Made by a program: the position numbers and the translations under genes. A model generated the notes under the pieces. The model was given only the letters and a program-made list of their open reading frames with translations, was not told the DNA's origin and did not search any database. This document shows positions 50,083 to 58,127 of a stretch of 64,000 nucleotides of DNA, piece by piece (the stretch's first letter is position 1; every line of letters starts with the position of its first letter). The stretch comes from Sediminibacterium soli (GTDB lineage: Bacteria > Bacteroidota > Bacteroidia > Chitinophagales > Chitinophagaceae), in contig NZ_JAACJR010000010.1 in the NCBI RefSeq assembly GCF_009939225.1, positions 116,331 through 180,330 of the forward strand. The letters are read 5' to 3'.

Positions 50083-51939
50083 ATGGCAAAAATTGCGATC
50101 AACATAGCCACGGGAAGCCTGCAGCAGGCAGACATGATAGTGGGCATAGACCTCGGCACCACCAACAGCCTGGTGGCCATCATACATCCGGAAAGCAAAC
50201 AGCCCGTTGCGCTGAAGGAGCACGACAGCAGCAGCCTCGTACCAAGCGTGGTGCATTTTGACGAAACCGGCAATATAGCCGTGGGCGAGGAGGCGCGGGA
50301 GTACCTGGAAACGGATCCGCAGAACACTGTTTTCAGCGCCAAGCGGCTGATGGGGAAAAGCTATCGCGATATCAGCGAGAACGCCTCTTTCTTCAGCTAC
50401 AGGGTAATAGACGATGATACCGACAGCCTGGTAAAAGTGCAGGTGGGCGATAAATTCTATTCCCCCACCGAGTTGTCGGCTTTTATCCTGAAAGAACTCA
50501 AACAGCGCGCGGAGCATATTCTCAAAACACCGGTTACCAAAGCGGTGATCACGGTACCCGCCTATTTTAACGACGCACAGCGCCAGGCCACGCGCGACGC
50601 GGGTAAACTGGCCGGGCTCGATGTACTGCGTATCGTAAACGAACCCACGGCGGCAAGCCTGGCTTATGGTATCGGTCTCGACAGGGAACAGGAAACCACG
50701 ATCGCGGTATATGATCTGGGCGGCGGCACATTTGATATTTCGCTGCTGCGCATTGCCAACGGTATTTTTGAAGTGCTGAGCACAAACGGCAATACTTACC
50801 TCGGCGGCGATGATTTTGACAGGGCGGTCGTAAAACACTGGACGCATCAATTCAATATTTCAGACGAGGAATTGAAACAGAACCACGAACTGGCACAGGG
50901 CTTCCGCCTGCGTGCGGAAGAAGCTAAGAAATACCTCAGTCACCACGACACATACAGCGTAGCCTGGCATAACCATGTGCTGGAGCTGGATCGCGATACA
51001 TTTGACGGACTGATTGCGCCGCTGATCGGCCAGACGATCGAATGCAGCCGGCTGGCGCTGGCAGATGCGGGCCTGACAGCAGCGGATATAGACTCGATCG
51101 TGATGGTGGGCGGCAGTACAAGGGTGCCCGCCGTAAAAAACGCGGTAAGCGGTTTCTTTGGCAAAGCCGTGAACGATACGGTAAACCCCGATGAAGTGGT
51201 GGCGCTGGGAGCGGCGATACAGGCGGATATACTTGCCGGTAACAACAAAGACCTGCTGCTGCTCGATATTACACCGCTTAGCCTGGGTATCGAAACCATG
51301 GGCGGACTGATGGACGTGCTCATACCCCGCAACGCAAAAATCCCCACCAAAGCGGGCCGACAGTATACCACGCAGAAAGACGGGCAGGGCGATATGCGGA
51401 TATCGGTTTACCAGGGCGAACGCGATCTGGTAAAAGACAACCGCAAACTGGCCGAATTCAGCCTGAAAGGCATACCCGCCATGCCTGCGGGACTGCCCAA
51501 AGTGGAAGTCAGTTTCCTCATCAATGCCGACGGCATCCTGCTGGTAAAAGCCAAAGAACTGCGCAGCGGGGTAGAGCAGGGGATAGAGGTAAGACCGCAA
51601 TACGGGCTCACCGATGCCGAAGTGGAAAAAATGCTGCTCGACAGCATCACCCATGCCAAAGACGATATGCAGGCCAGGGCCCTGGCCGAAGCAAGAACCG
51701 AAGGCGAACAGATACTGGGTGTAACCGAAAAGTTCATCGCCAAAAACAGCGGTTTGTTATCCGGTGAGGAAATGATCGCCACGGCCGAAGCCATGCAGGC
51801 TTTACAGCTGGCGCTTACCATGGAAGACAAGAACCTTATCCAATCCAAAATAGAATCCCTCAACGAAATCTCCCGCCCCTTTGCCGAGCGCGCCATGGAC
51901 GCCGCCGTAAGCGGGGCGCTGAAAGGGAAAAAAGTATAG
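50083..51939 (+). CDS. hscA: Hsp70-family chaperone HscA
   Basis: A 618-residue Hsp70 for iron-sulfur cluster delivery. The ATPase domain has [27 protein letters not shown] and [12 protein letters not shown]. The interdomain linker is [12 protein letters not shown] and is followed by the substrate-binding domain. The length matches HscA (about 616) rather than DnaK (about 640), the first residues before the phosphate loop are extended as in HscA, and there is no C-terminal EEVD-like tail. HscA works with HscB and the IscU scaffold; those genes are not in this window. It is convergent with ribE. Confidence 0.85.
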   Translation: MAKIAINIATGSLQQADMIVGIDLGTTNSLVAIIHPESKQPVALKEHDSSSLVPSVVHFDETGNIAVGEEAREYLETDPQNTVFSAKRLMGKSYRDISENASFFSYRVIDDDTDSLVKVQVGDKFYSPTELSAFILKELKQRAEHILKTPVTKAVITVPAYFNDAQRQATRDAGKLAGLDVLRIVNEPTAASLAYGIGLDREQETTIAVYDLGGGTFDISLLRIANGIFEVLSTNGNTYLGGDDFDRAVVKHWTHQFNISDEELKQNHELAQGFRLRAEEAKKYLSHHDTYSVAWHNHVLELDRDTFDGLIAPLIGQTIECSRLALADAGLTAADIDSIVMVGGSTRVPAVKNAVSGFFGKAVNDTVNPDEVVALGAAIQADILAGNNKDLLLLDITPLSLGIETMGGLMDVLIPRNAKIPTKAGRQYTTQKDGQGDMRISVYQGERDLVKDNRKLAEFSLKGIPAMPAGLPKVEVSFLINADGILLVKAKELRSGVEQGIEVRPQYGLTDAEVEKMLLDSITHAKDDMQARALAEARTEGEQILGVTEKFIAKNSGLLSGEEMIATAEAMQALQLALTMEDKNLIQSKIESLNEISRPFAERAMDAAVSGALKGKKV

Positions 51940-51947
51940 AAGAAAGA

Positions 51948-51994
51948 AAGCCCTGGAAAGTGGGGGGAGATCCTTCTTTCACTTTTCAGGGCTT
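51948..51994. terminator. Bidirectional terminator between hscA and ribE
   Basis: Arms 51948-51961 (AAGCCCTGGAAAGT) and 51981-51994 pair with one mismatch over 14 bp. It lies between the convergent stops of hscA and ribE and slightly overlaps the ribE stop codon. Confidence 0.65.
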
Positions 51995-52589
51995 ACCTGG
52001 TTTGCCCCAGTTCCATCTGCCGGCTGATATATTTTCCGAGGATATCGAACTCGATATTGACCGTGTCCCCCGTTTTTACCTGGCTGATGCTGGTATGTTC
52101 GTAGGTATAGGGAATAATGGCCACCGAAAACCGGTTGGGCCCGATGTTAAAGCAGGTAAGACTGGTGCCGTTAACGGCAACAGAACCTTTCTCTATCACC
52201 AGTGCGGCAAAATCCGGGGGAAATTCAAAGCAGAACTCCCAGCTGCCCTCCCGTTCTTCGCGGCCGGTGCAGACGGCGGTGGTGTCAACATGCCCCTGTA
52301 CGATATGCCCGTCGAGCCGGCCGTTCATCAGCATGCATCTTTCGATGTTTACCTGCCTGCCCTCCGCCCAGGTTACCAGGTCGGTTTTCCGGAGCGTTTC
52401 AGCGATGGCGGTAACCCGGTGCCGGCCGTTTTCAACCGCTTCCACGGTGAGGCAAACACCCTGGTGACTCACGCTCTGGTCAATTTTCAGCTGATCCGAA
52501 ACCGCCGATTCGACCCAGAAACTGCGGTTGGTGCCGTTTTCCTCCACCCACAAAATCTTTCCTACGCATTCGATGATTCCTGTAAACAT
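51993..52589 (-). CDS. ribE: Riboflavin synthase, alpha chain
   Basis: A 198-residue enzyme that makes riboflavin from two molecules of 6,7-dimethyl-8-ribityllumazine. It has the two tandem lumazine-binding repeats: MFTGIIECVGKI at the start and GHIVQGHVDTTAVC in the second half, plus SLTCFNIGPNRFSVAIIPYT near the end. The length is normal. It stands alone here, divergent from rpsU and convergent with hscA. A TATCTTGC element (minus strand, 52601-52594) 4 nt before the start may be its -7 box. Confidence 0.95.
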   Translation of the reverse strand: MFTGIIECVGKILWVEENGTNRSFWVESAVSDQLKIDQSVSHQGVCLTVEAVENGRHRVTAIAETLRKTDLVTWAEGRQVNIERCMLMNGRLDGHIVQGHVDTTAVCTGREEREGSWEFCFEFPPDFAALVIEKGSVAVNGTSLTCFNIGPNRFSVAIIPYTYEHTSISQVKTGDTVNIEFDILGKYISRQMELGQTR

Positions 52590-52601
52590 ATTTGCAAGAT
52601 A

Positions 52602-52746
52602 GGAATTCAGGAATTCGAATTCGCGGATTAGCGGATTCCGGATTCACGGATTGACAGGAAAAATGTCACCGCAGAGACGTGGGGGAGGGAAAGTTTCGCA
52701 GAGAGAAGAATCCGCCAATCCATTAATCCGCTAATCCGAGAATTCC
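52602..52746. repeat. Composite palindrome between ribE and rpsU with a half copy of family A
   Basis: The outer arms are 52602-52651 (with GCGGATTAGCGGATTCC) and 52708-52746 (with CATTAATCCGCTAATCCG). They are imperfect inverted repeats built from short GGATT/AATCC units. The loop holds TCACCGCAGAGACG at 52666 followed by TTTCGCAGAGAG, one arm only of the family A palindrome. The element lies in the divergent promoter spacer. Confidence 0.65.
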
Positions 52747-52753
52747 TTCAAAA

Positions 52754-52784
52754 TTTGGATTATTTCGGGGATTCCTTATCTTTG
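52754..52784 (+). promoter_or_regulatory. Promoter of rpsU
   Basis: TTTG (52754-52757), 19 nt, TATCTTTG (52777-52784): a full match to the Bacteroidota primary sigma consensus. The expected transcript leader is about 30 nt and includes the Shine-Dalgarno sequence. Confidence 0.8.
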
Positions 52785-52801
52785 CCGTCCTAAAAACACC
52801 T

Positions 52802-52809
52802 GAGGAGGT
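52802..52809 (+). promoter_or_regulatory. Unusually strong Shine-Dalgarno sequence of rpsU
   Basis: GAGGAGGT lies 10 nt before the ATG and is complementary to the 16S rRNA 3' end. Other genes in the window lack such a site. In Bacteroidota the anti-SD is sequestered with help of bS21, and a strong SD on rpsU is known to serve autoregulation. Confidence 0.85.
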
Positions 52810-52819
52810 ATATAACATT

Positions 52820-53017
52820 ATGCTGATCATCGATTCAAAAGATTGCGAGAACATCGACAAAGCGCTGAAAAAGTACAAGAAGAAGTTCGAAAAGAGCAAG
52901 ACTTTGCTGCAGCTCAGAGAACGCCAGGCTTTCACCAAGCCATCGGTAGTTCGCCGCACAGAAGTCCTGAAAGCAATCTACAAACAGCAGATCGCCAGCG
53001 GAAAGATCGAGAAATAA
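52820..53017 (+). CDS. rpsU: 30S ribosomal protein bS21
   Basis: A 65-residue basic protein with the S21 signature (LRERQAFTKPSVVRR). It binds the 30S platform next to the 16S 3' end. Promoter, strong SD and start are all clear, so this is one of the best-defined genes in the window. It is followed by a hairpin with a T-run and then xerC. Confidence 0.95.
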   Translation: MLIIDSKDCENIDKALKKYKKKFEKSKTLLQLRERQAFTKPSVVRRTEVLKAIYKQQIASGKIEK

Positions 53018-53043
53018 GCGATCTTTTCCACGCAACCATATTC

Positions 53044-53080
53044 AGTAGCCTGGGTTGACTAACTTTGGGCTACTTTTTTT
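53044..53080 (+). terminator. Likely terminator of rpsU, abutting the xerC start
   Basis: AGTAGCC (53044-53050) pairs with GGCTACT (53068-53074), followed by a run of T up to the xerC ATG. The loop holds TAACTTTG (53060-53067), which fits a -7 element, so the same bases may end rpsU and start xerC transcription. Confidence 0.5.
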
Positions 53081-53977
53081 ATGTCCGTACCCCAATACCC
53101 CGAACTCGCACCTTTTCTCGACTACCTCAAATTCGAGAAGCGTTATTCGCAACATACCCTTATTGCGTATGAGACCGATCTTGGGCAGTTCCTTGCCTAT
53201 CTTACCAGCCAGTTCGAGGCGCCGCCGCTGGGAAGTATCACACCCATGTTTATCCGCAGCTGGCTGGCAGAACTGAAAGAAGACGAGCTTATGGCAAAAT
53301 CCATCAACCGGAAAATATCGGCGCTCCGGTCTTTTTTCAAATACCAGCTGAAGACAGGCCTGATCAAACAAACGCCCATGACAACGGTTACCGCTCCCAG
53401 AACGGGTAAGCGGCTGCCTGTTTTTGTGGAGGAAAAGGATATTGCCACCCTGTTCGATCATGTGGCATTCGGCGACGACTGGAAGGGCAGGACCGAACGC
53501 CTGGTATTACAGCTGTTTTACAGCACCGGCATGCGTTTGAGCGAGCTGATCAACCTGAAAGAATCCCAGATCGATGCGGCGCAAACCCAGATAAAAGTGC
53601 TGGGAAAAGGCAATAAGGAACGCATACTGCCCGTATCGAAGGAAATGATCGCCGGGATACTGGCTTATATAGCCGAAAAACCGTTGCGTAAAGAGGGCGT
53701 GGCCAATGTATTCATCACAGAAAAAGGCAGTCCCCTGCAGCCCCGTACGGTCTATGCTTTTGTAAAGGAAAAACTGGCGCAGGTGACCACCATCCGGAAA
53801 AAAAGTCCCCATATCCTTCGCCACAGCTTCGCCACCCACCTCATGAACAATGGCGCCGATCTGAATGCCGTTAAGGAACTGCTTGGCCACAGCAGCCTCG
53901 CCGCCACCCAGGTATACACCCACAACACTATCGAAAAGCTCAAGGAAGTATTCAAAAAAGCCCACCCCAAAGCCTGA
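53081..53977 (+). CDS. xerC: Tyrosine recombinase XerC
   Basis: A 298-residue site-specific recombinase that resolves chromosome dimers at dif with XerD. The catalytic set is present: Arg152 in TGMRLSEL, His244 and Arg247 in HILRHSFATH, His270 in LLGHSS, and nucleophile Tyr279 in QVYTHNT. The N-terminal SAM-like domain contains the usual SINRKISALRSFFKY. The location between rpsU and hpf is the ordinary one in Bacteroidota, so this is not a mobile-element integrase. Confidence 0.9.
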   Translation: MSVPQYPELAPFLDYLKFEKRYSQHTLIAYETDLGQFLAYLTSQFEAPPLGSITPMFIRSWLAELKEDELMAKSINRKISALRSFFKYQLKTGLIKQTPMTTVTAPRTGKRLPVFVEEKDIATLFDHVAFGDDWKGRTERLVLQLFYSTGMRLSELINLKESQIDAAQTQIKVLGKGNKERILPVSKEMIAGILAYIAEKPLRKEGVANVFITEKGSPLQPRTVYAFVKEKLAQVTTIRKKSPHILRHSFATHLMNNGADLNAVKELLGHSSLAATQVYTHNTIEKLKEVFKKAHPKA

Positions 53978-54197
53978 CCCAACGCTCCCCACTCACGCCC
54001 ACTCTCAATAAACCCCCACCCACTCAAAGCCTTCTCTTCCCTCCCAATTTTCCCCAAAAAAACGCTGGTATTATTTTTTTTCTTTTGGTTTTTATGTACC
54101 TTGTTAGTGCCGGGTAAGCGTGGTTTTTTTACCCGGTTTTAGCCGATCAGAAGTTCTTTCACATAATTATTTTTTCACCAATTAAATGTGAGTTGCT
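53978..54197 (+). promoter_or_regulatory. Leader region of hpf with hairpin
   Basis: The first part contains CCCCACTCACGCCCACTC-type repeats. TACCTTGT at 54097-54104 is a weak -7 candidate. CCGGGTAA (54110-54117) pairs with TTACCCGG (54129-54136), followed by TTTT, a terminator-like or attenuator hairpin in the leader. TCACCAATTAAAT (54175-54187) is shared exactly with the rplK leader. Confidence 0.5.
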
Positions 54198-54497
54198 ATG
54201 AACGTTAACATTCAAACCATGCATTTTGATGCCGATGAAAAGCTGGTAGGTTATGTAAGGAGAAAATTGGACAAACTGAAAACCTTTCATGACCGGATCG
54301 TTAAAGTGGAAGTTTACCTGAAACTGGACAATGTGGTGCACACGATCAAGGACAAGATCGTAGAGATCCGGATTCATGTGCCGAAGCACGATTTCTTTGC
54401 CAAAGCCTCTACCAAATCTTTTGAAGAGTCGTTCGACTCAACAATGGATTCGATTGTTTCACAGATTAAACGAAAAAAAGAAAAATTAGCCGCCTGA
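54198..54497 (+). CDS. hpf: Ribosome hibernation promoting factor (short HPF/YfiA)
   Basis: A 99-residue protein of the HPF/YfiA family that binds the 30S decoding site in stationary phase and inhibits translation. The fold is recognised from MNVNIQTMHFDADEKLVGYV and the conserved KLDNVVHTIKDKIVEIRIHV. The length is that of the short form without the dimerising C-terminal domain. It sits between xerC and the tRNA-tuf operon, the usual place in this phylum, and ends at a strong terminator. Confidence 0.85.
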   Translation: MNVNIQTMHFDADEKLVGYVRRKLDKLKTFHDRIVKVEVYLKLDNVVHTIKDKIVEIRIHVPKHDFFAKASTKSFEESFDSTMDSIVSQIKRKKEKLAA

Positions 54498-54501
54498 TAA
54501 C

Positions 54502-54534
54502 AAAAAAGCTGCCCCCCACAGGGCAGCTTTTTTT
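54502..54534 (+). terminator. Rho-independent terminator of hpf
   Basis: AAAAAAGCTGCCC (54502-54514) pairs perfectly with GGGCAGCTTTTTT (54521-54533), with a 6-nt loop and a T-run. Confidence 0.9.
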
Positions 54535-54547
54535 ATACCTTTCCGGT

Positions 54548-54802
54548 ATGAAATGCACAGGGATACTGTTATTGATCGCCTTATTTGCCGCCTGCAGCCC
54601 CCGCAAGCGCGAAACCATTGCCTATATCACCGAGCGGAGAGTGGACCAAACGGGCAAACTGGTGCTGACCTATCAATTCAGGGTTGACCAGAAATGGGTT
54701 TTGGACAGCGCGCAGGTCGATAACCGGGTTATCCCCAACGATTCGCTGAAAGTGGTTTTCTCCTCAGAAAACCCCGCCGAGAACCGCCTGCAGATGCCCT
54801 GA
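54548..54802 (+). CDS. Small lipoprotein of unknown function
   Basis: An 84-residue protein with a lipobox (LFAACSP), so a lipidated mature chain of about 68 residues. The mature part is predicted beta-rich (KLVLTYQFRVDQKW). No family was recognised. It lies 50 bp after hpf, beyond the terminator, and before the tRNA promoter, so it has its own short unit. Confidence 0.6.
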   Translation: MKCTGILLLIALFAACSPRKRETIAYITERRVDQTGKLVLTYQFRVDQKWVLDSAQVDNRVIPNDSLKVVFSSENPAENRLQMP

Positions 54803-54868
54803 AAAAAAGCCCCGGGGCAGGATCCTGCAAACCTGTTGAAAACTGCCTGAAAAATTTCATTTCAAAAT

Positions 54869-54898
54869 TTTGCTGAATAAACTTTTCCATTACCTTTG
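54869..54898 (+). promoter_or_regulatory. Promoter of the tRNA-tuf operon
   Basis: TTTG (54869-54872), 18 nt, TACCTTTG (54891-54898): a near-ideal Bacteroidota promoter 110 bp before tRNA-Thr. Confidence 0.75.
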
Positions 54899-55008
54899 CC
54901 GTCCTGAAAAACAGGAAGTTCTTTACATATTTTGAGATTTTGGCGTCGGAAAACAGGGAATAGAAGATCATTTCCTGGCCCGTATTTTCAAAATGCCAAA
55001 ATGCGCAT

Positions 55009-55081
55009 GCCGAAGTAGCTCAGCTGGTAGAGCAACTGATTTGTAATCAGTAGGTCGCGGGTTCGAGTCCCATCTTCGGCT
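55009..55081 (+). tRNA. tRNA-Thr (anticodon TGT)
   Basis: The acceptor pairs GCCGAAG with CTTCGGC; the anticodon stem CTGAT/ATCAG encloses TTGTA with anticodon TGT; T arm GGGTTCGAGTCCC is standard. First of four tRNAs ahead of tuf. Confidence 0.95.
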
Positions 55082-55087
55082 CTGAGT

Positions 55088-55156
55088 GGTCTTTGGTCTG
55101 TCGTCTGTTGTCTGTGGTTGCAATAACCATAAACGACCGGCCACAGACCACAGACC
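55088..55156. repeat. tRNA-spacer palindrome D1
   Basis: GGTCTTTGGTCTGTCGTC and following units face GGCCACAGACCACAGACC in inverted orientation around a short loop. It fills the spacer between tRNA-Thr and tRNA-Tyr. Confidence 0.7.
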
Positions 55157-55163
55157 TGCTCCC

Positions 55164-55246
55164 GGGCAGGTTCCAGAGCGGCCAAATGGGGCGGACTGTA
55201 AATCCGCTGTCTTTCGACTTCAGTGGTTCGAATCCACTCCTGCCCA
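55164..55246 (+). tRNA. tRNA-Tyr (anticodon GTA)
   Basis: A class II tRNA of 83 nt with a long variable arm. Acceptor GGGCAGG pairs with CCTGCCC; the anticodon loop CTGTAAA carries GTA; the discriminator is A. Confidence 0.95.
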
Positions 55247-55381
55247 CGCAATCACCATAGCGTCAGCGAAGGTGATCTGGCTGTTTAGAGCGGTCAAAAA
55301 AGTTCTTAGAATCGATCAATCCACCTGCGCCTGTCAGAGTCTCCGTAGTTATCCGGAGGAGGCCGGCTTGGGTGGATAAAA

Positions 55382-55454
55382 GCGGAAGTAGCTCATTTGG
55401 TAGAGCGATAGCCTTCCAAGCTATAGGTGGCGAGTTCGAGCCTCGTCTTCCGCT
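55382..55454 (+). tRNA. tRNA-Gly (anticodon TCC)
   Basis: Acceptor GCGGAAG pairs with CTTCCGC; the anticodon stem ATAGC/GCTAT encloses CTTCCAA with anticodon TCC. It lies 135 bp after tRNA-Tyr. Confidence 0.95.
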
Positions 55455-55459
55455 CGCGT

Positions 55460-55526
55460 AGGTCTGTAGTCTGTGCTCTGTAATCTGTGGTTAAACGATA
55501 GATCAAAGACCACAAACCACAGACTG
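55460..55526. repeat. tRNA-spacer palindrome D2
   Basis: AGGTCTGTAGTCTGTGCTC on the left faces CCACAAACCACAGACTG on the right in inverted orientation. Same family as D1, between tRNA-Gly and the second tRNA-Thr. Confidence 0.65.
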
Positions 55527-55532
55527 AGTTAA

Positions 55533-55604
55533 GCCGTCGTAGCTCAGGGGTAGAGCACTTCCTTGGTAGGGAAGAGGTCATGGGTTCGATTCCCATTGAC
55601 GGCT
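55533..55604 (+). tRNA. tRNA-Thr (anticodon GGT)
   Basis: Acceptor GCCGTCG pairs with TGACGGC with a G-T pair; the anticodon stem CTTCC/GGAAG encloses TTGGTAG with anticodon GGT. Together with Thr(TGT), Tyr and Gly it reproduces the conserved thrU-tyrU-glyT-thrT-tuf order known from enterobacteria. Confidence 0.93.
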
Positions 55605-55610
55605 CAGGAA

Positions 55611-55737
55611 AGTTTGTGGCCTGTTATCTGTAATTTGCGGTTAGGCAAATGAAAGAAGCAGGCCAGTAGATGAAGGAGACACTGTCGGTGGAATGAGGTC
55701 AGCGTTAAAACAAACCGCAGGCCACAAACCACAGACC
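55611..55737. repeat. tRNA-spacer palindrome D3 in the tuf leader
   Basis: AAGTTTGTGGCCTGTTATC with TTGCGGTT (to about 55652) faces AACCGCAGGCCACAAACC (55711 onward) in inverted orientation. The loop is about 60 nt. It lies in the leader of tuf. Confidence 0.65.
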
Positions 55738-55767
55738 AATCAATAAACACAACAAAAACCGATAAAA

Positions 55768-56955
55768 ATGTCTAAAGAGACCTTTAAGAGGGAAAAACCC
55801 CACGTAAACGTTGGTACCATTGGTCACGTTGACCACGGTAAAACAACCCTGACAGCCGCCATTACCACCATCCTTGCGAAAAAAGGTCTGGCGAACGCAA
55901 AGAAATACGATGAGATCGATGGTGCGCCCGAAGAAAAAGAGCGTGGTATCACTATCAACACCGCTCACGTAGAATACCAAACTGCAAACCGTCACTATGC
56001 GCACGTTGACTGTCCCGGTCACGCTGACTATGTGAAAAATATGATTACCGGTGCTGCCCAGATGGACGGCGCTATCCTCGTGGTGGCCGCTACAGATGGT
56101 CCGATGCCGCAAACCAAAGAGCACATCCTGCTGGCCCGCCAGGTAGGTGTACCCAAGATCGTTGTGTTCATGAACAAAGTTGACCTGGTTGACGATCCTG
56201 AACTGCTCGAACTGGTTGAAATGGAGATCCGCGAACTGCTGACTTCTTACGGATTCGACGGTGATAACACACCGATCATCCAGGGCTCTGCTACAGGCGC
56301 ACTGGCCGAAGATCCGAAATGGGTGGGTAAGATCGACGAACTGATGGAAGCTGTGGATTCCTATATCCCGCTGCCTCCCCGTCCGATCGATATGCCGTTC
56401 CTGATGTCTGTGGAAGACGTATTCTCTATCACTGGTCGCGGTACCGTGGCCACCGGCCGTATCGAGCGTGGTATCGTTAAAGTCGGTGAAGGCGTTGAGA
56501 TCGTAGGTCTGATGGAATCTGCACTTTCTTCTACCGTAACAGGTGTGGAAATGTTCAAGAAACTGCTGGACGAAGGTCAGGCCGGTGATAACGCAGGTCT
56601 GCTGCTCCGCGGTATCGAGAAAAAAGATATCCGTCGTGGTATGGTAATCTGTAAGCCAGGTTCCATCACCCCGCACACTGAATTCAAAGGCGAGGTGTAC
56701 GTACTGAGCAAGGAAGAAGGCGGTCGTCACACACCATTCTTCAACAAGTACCGTCCCCAGTTCTACTTCCGTACCACGGATGTAACCGGTGAGGTAACCC
56801 TGCCTGCCGGTACTGAGATGGTAATGCCTGGTGATAACATCGGTCTGACTGTAAAACTGATCCAGCCCATCGCGATGGAGAAAGGTCTGAAATTCGCTAT
56901 CCGCGAAGGTGGTCGTACAGTAGGTGCCGGTCAGGTTACTGAGATTATCAAATAA
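55768..56955 (+). CDS. tuf: Elongation factor Tu
   Basis: A 395-residue GTPase that brings aminoacyl-tRNA to the ribosome. G1 is GHVDHGKTT, the switch II region is DCPGHADY, and G4 is NKVD; domains II and III follow with the usual RTTDVTG and PGDNIGL motifs. The length is typical. It lies in the classic tRNA-tuf-tRNA-Trp-secE-nusG order and is probably co-transcribed with the preceding tRNAs. Confidence 0.98.
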   Translation: MSKETFKREKPHVNVGTIGHVDHGKTTLTAAITTILAKKGLANAKKYDEIDGAPEEKERGITINTAHVEYQTANRHYAHVDCPGHADYVKNMITGAAQMDGAILVVAATDGPMPQTKEHILLARQVGVPKIVVFMNKVDLVDDPELLELVEMEIRELLTSYGFDGDNTPIIQGSATGALAEDPKWVGKIDELMEAVDSYIPLPPRPIDMPFLMSVEDVFSITGRGTVATGRIERGIVKVGEGVEIVGLMESALSSTVTGVEMFKKLLDEGQAGDNAGLLLRGIEKKDIRRGMVICKPGSITPHTEFKGEVYVLSKEEGGRHTPFFNKYRPQFYFRTTDVTGEVTLPAGTEMVMPGDNIGLTVKLIQPIAMEKGLKFAIREGGRTVGAGQVTEIIK

Positions 56956-57002
56956 GCTCTTAGCATATAAGCTTTTAGCTTTTCGCAAATGGATTTTTTT
57001 AG

Positions 57003-57053
57003 TACATTTGCAACATACTTCTAAAAGCTGTTCCGCTATGCGGGATAGCTTTT
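57003..57053 (+). promoter_or_regulatory. Promoter and leader hairpin before tRNA-Trp
   Basis: TACATTTG (57003-57010) matches TAnnTTTG; the -33 region is weak. Arms 57023-57036 and 57040-57053 (AAAAGCTGTTCCGC and its near complement, two mismatches) form a hairpin followed by AGTTTTC. It may terminate tuf transcription or act as a leader hairpin for the secE-nusG unit. Confidence 0.55.
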
Positions 57054-57061
57054 AGTTTTCT

Positions 57062-57133
57062 ACGGGCATAGTACAACGGTTAGTATAGAGGTCTCCAAAA
57101 CCTTTGATCTGGGTTCGAATCCTAGTGCCCGTG
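57062..57133 (+). tRNA. tRNA-Trp (anticodon CCA)
   Basis: Acceptor ACGGGCA pairs with TGCCCGT; the anticodon stem GAGGT/ACCTT encloses CTCCAAA with anticodon CCA; discriminator G, as required for Trp. Confidence 0.95.
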
Positions 57134-57168
57134 CACCGTCCGCCGAAGCTTTAGCGAAGGAGGACCAA

Positions 57169-57261
57169 ATTTGAAAATGAGGCAGTTTGAAAATTTGAAA
57201 ATGAAATCAGATTTTCGCTTCCTGCATCTTCAAATGTTCAAATTTTAAAATTTTCAAATTG
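57169..57261. repeat. AT-rich palindrome upstream of secE (family C)
   Basis: CAAATTTGAAAATGAGGCAG with TTTGAAAATTTGAAAATG on the left faces TTCAAATGTTCAAATTTTAA and following bases on the right. It ends 6 nt before the secE start and belongs to the same TTTGAAAAT family as the tyrS and rplL palindromes. Confidence 0.7.
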
Positions 57262-57266
57262 ATCTC

Positions 57267-57461
57267 GTGAACAAGATCTCAACCTATTTCAAAGAAAGCT
57301 ACCGCGAACTGCTCGAGAAAGTGACCTGGCCCACCTGGAACCAACTGCAGCAGAGTACCATGATCGTGTTGGTGGCAACCATTATCATTACTGCCATGGT
57401 ATGGGTGATGGACTTCTCCAGTAACCAGCTGCTGAAGCTGATTTACTCATTATTCAAGTAA
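57267..57461 (+). CDS. secE: Preprotein translocase subunit SecE
   Basis: A 64-residue single-span inner-membrane subunit of SecYEG. The cytoplasmic amphipathic part has the conserved KVTWPTW segment, followed by one transmembrane helix (MIVLVATIIITAMVWVM). The start is GTG; no ATG is available at the proper distance. The short form is normal for this phylum. It precedes nusG by 7 bp. Confidence 0.93.
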   Translation: MNKISTYFKESYRELLEKVTWPTWNQLQQSTMIVLVATIIITAMVWVMDFSSNQLLKLIYSLFK

Positions 57462-57468
57462 GCAACAC

Positions 57469-58077
57469 ATGGAACCAGTAATAGAAACAGCAGGAGAACA
57501 ACAGGCAACGGCCCCCCAGCCCGAAACCAAATGGTATGTACTCCGCGTGGTGAGCGGCAAGGAGCGTAAGGTGAAAGAATACCTCGACAAGGATCTGATC
57601 CGCCAGGGATGGCAGGAGATCATCAAACAGGTGTTCCTGCCCATGGAAAAAGTGTACAAAGTGCAGAACGGTAAAAAAGTGATGCGCGAAAAAAACTATT
57701 TCCCCGGTTATGTGATGATGGAAGTGCTGGATGGCAAACTGAACGACGATATGGTGCAGCATATCAGCAATATCAGCAATGTGATGCACTTTCTTACCGA
57801 CGGAAAAGGTTCCAAAGGCAATATCATTTCACTGCGTAAATCCGAGGTGAACAAAATGCTCGGCAAGGTTGATGAAATGAACGACCAGGGCGTAACCATG
57901 AGCGAGCCATTCATCATCGGCGAAACCATCAAGATCATCGAAGGCCCTTTCAACGATTTCAACGGTGTGATCGAAGAGGTGAACGACGAGAAGAAAAAAC
58001 TGAAAGTGACCGTAAAGATCTTCGGCCGCTCCACACCGGTGGAACTGAGTTATATGCAGGTGGAAAAACTGGGCTGA
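57469..58077 (+). CDS. nusG: Transcription termination/antitermination protein NusG
   Basis: A 202-residue transcription elongation factor that binds RNA polymerase and couples to Rho or S10. The NGN domain begins KWYVLRVVSGKERKVKEYL and continues to FPGYVMMEV; the KOW domain has VKIIEGPFNDFNGVIEEVND. It is slightly longer than the enterobacterial protein because of a linker near residue 120. It is in the usual secE-nusG pair and ends at a strong terminator, separating it from rplK. Confidence 0.96.
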   Translation: MEPVIETAGEQQATAPQPETKWYVLRVVSGKERKVKEYLDKDLIRQGWQEIIKQVFLPMEKVYKVQNGKKVMREKNYFPGYVMMEVLDGKLNDDMVQHISNISNVMHFLTDGKGSKGNIISLRKSEVNKMLGKVDEMNDQGVTMSEPFIIGETIKIIEGPFNDFNGVIEEVNDEKKKLKVTVKIFGRSTPVELSYMQVEKLG

Positions 58078-58094
58078 TAAGAAGCTATGATAGT

Positions 58095-58127
58095 AAAAAG
58101 CCGTTCATGCAAATGAGCGGCTTTTTT
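58095..58127 (+). terminator. Rho-independent terminator of nusG
   Basis: AAAAGCCGTTCAT (58096-58108) pairs with ATGAGCGGCTTTT (58113-58125), with one G-T pair, a 4-nt loop and a T-run. Confidence 0.9.

Noticed and set aside
53081..53977. Tyrosine recombinase as sign of an integrated element next to tRNA genes
   Set aside because: Sequence and place (rpsU-xerC-hpf) fit housekeeping XerC; no att duplications, phage or conjugation genes were seen.
55705..56988. 427-codon minus-strand frame opposite tuf
   Set aside because: Antisense shadow of EF-Tu, whose codon bias leaves the complementary frame open.
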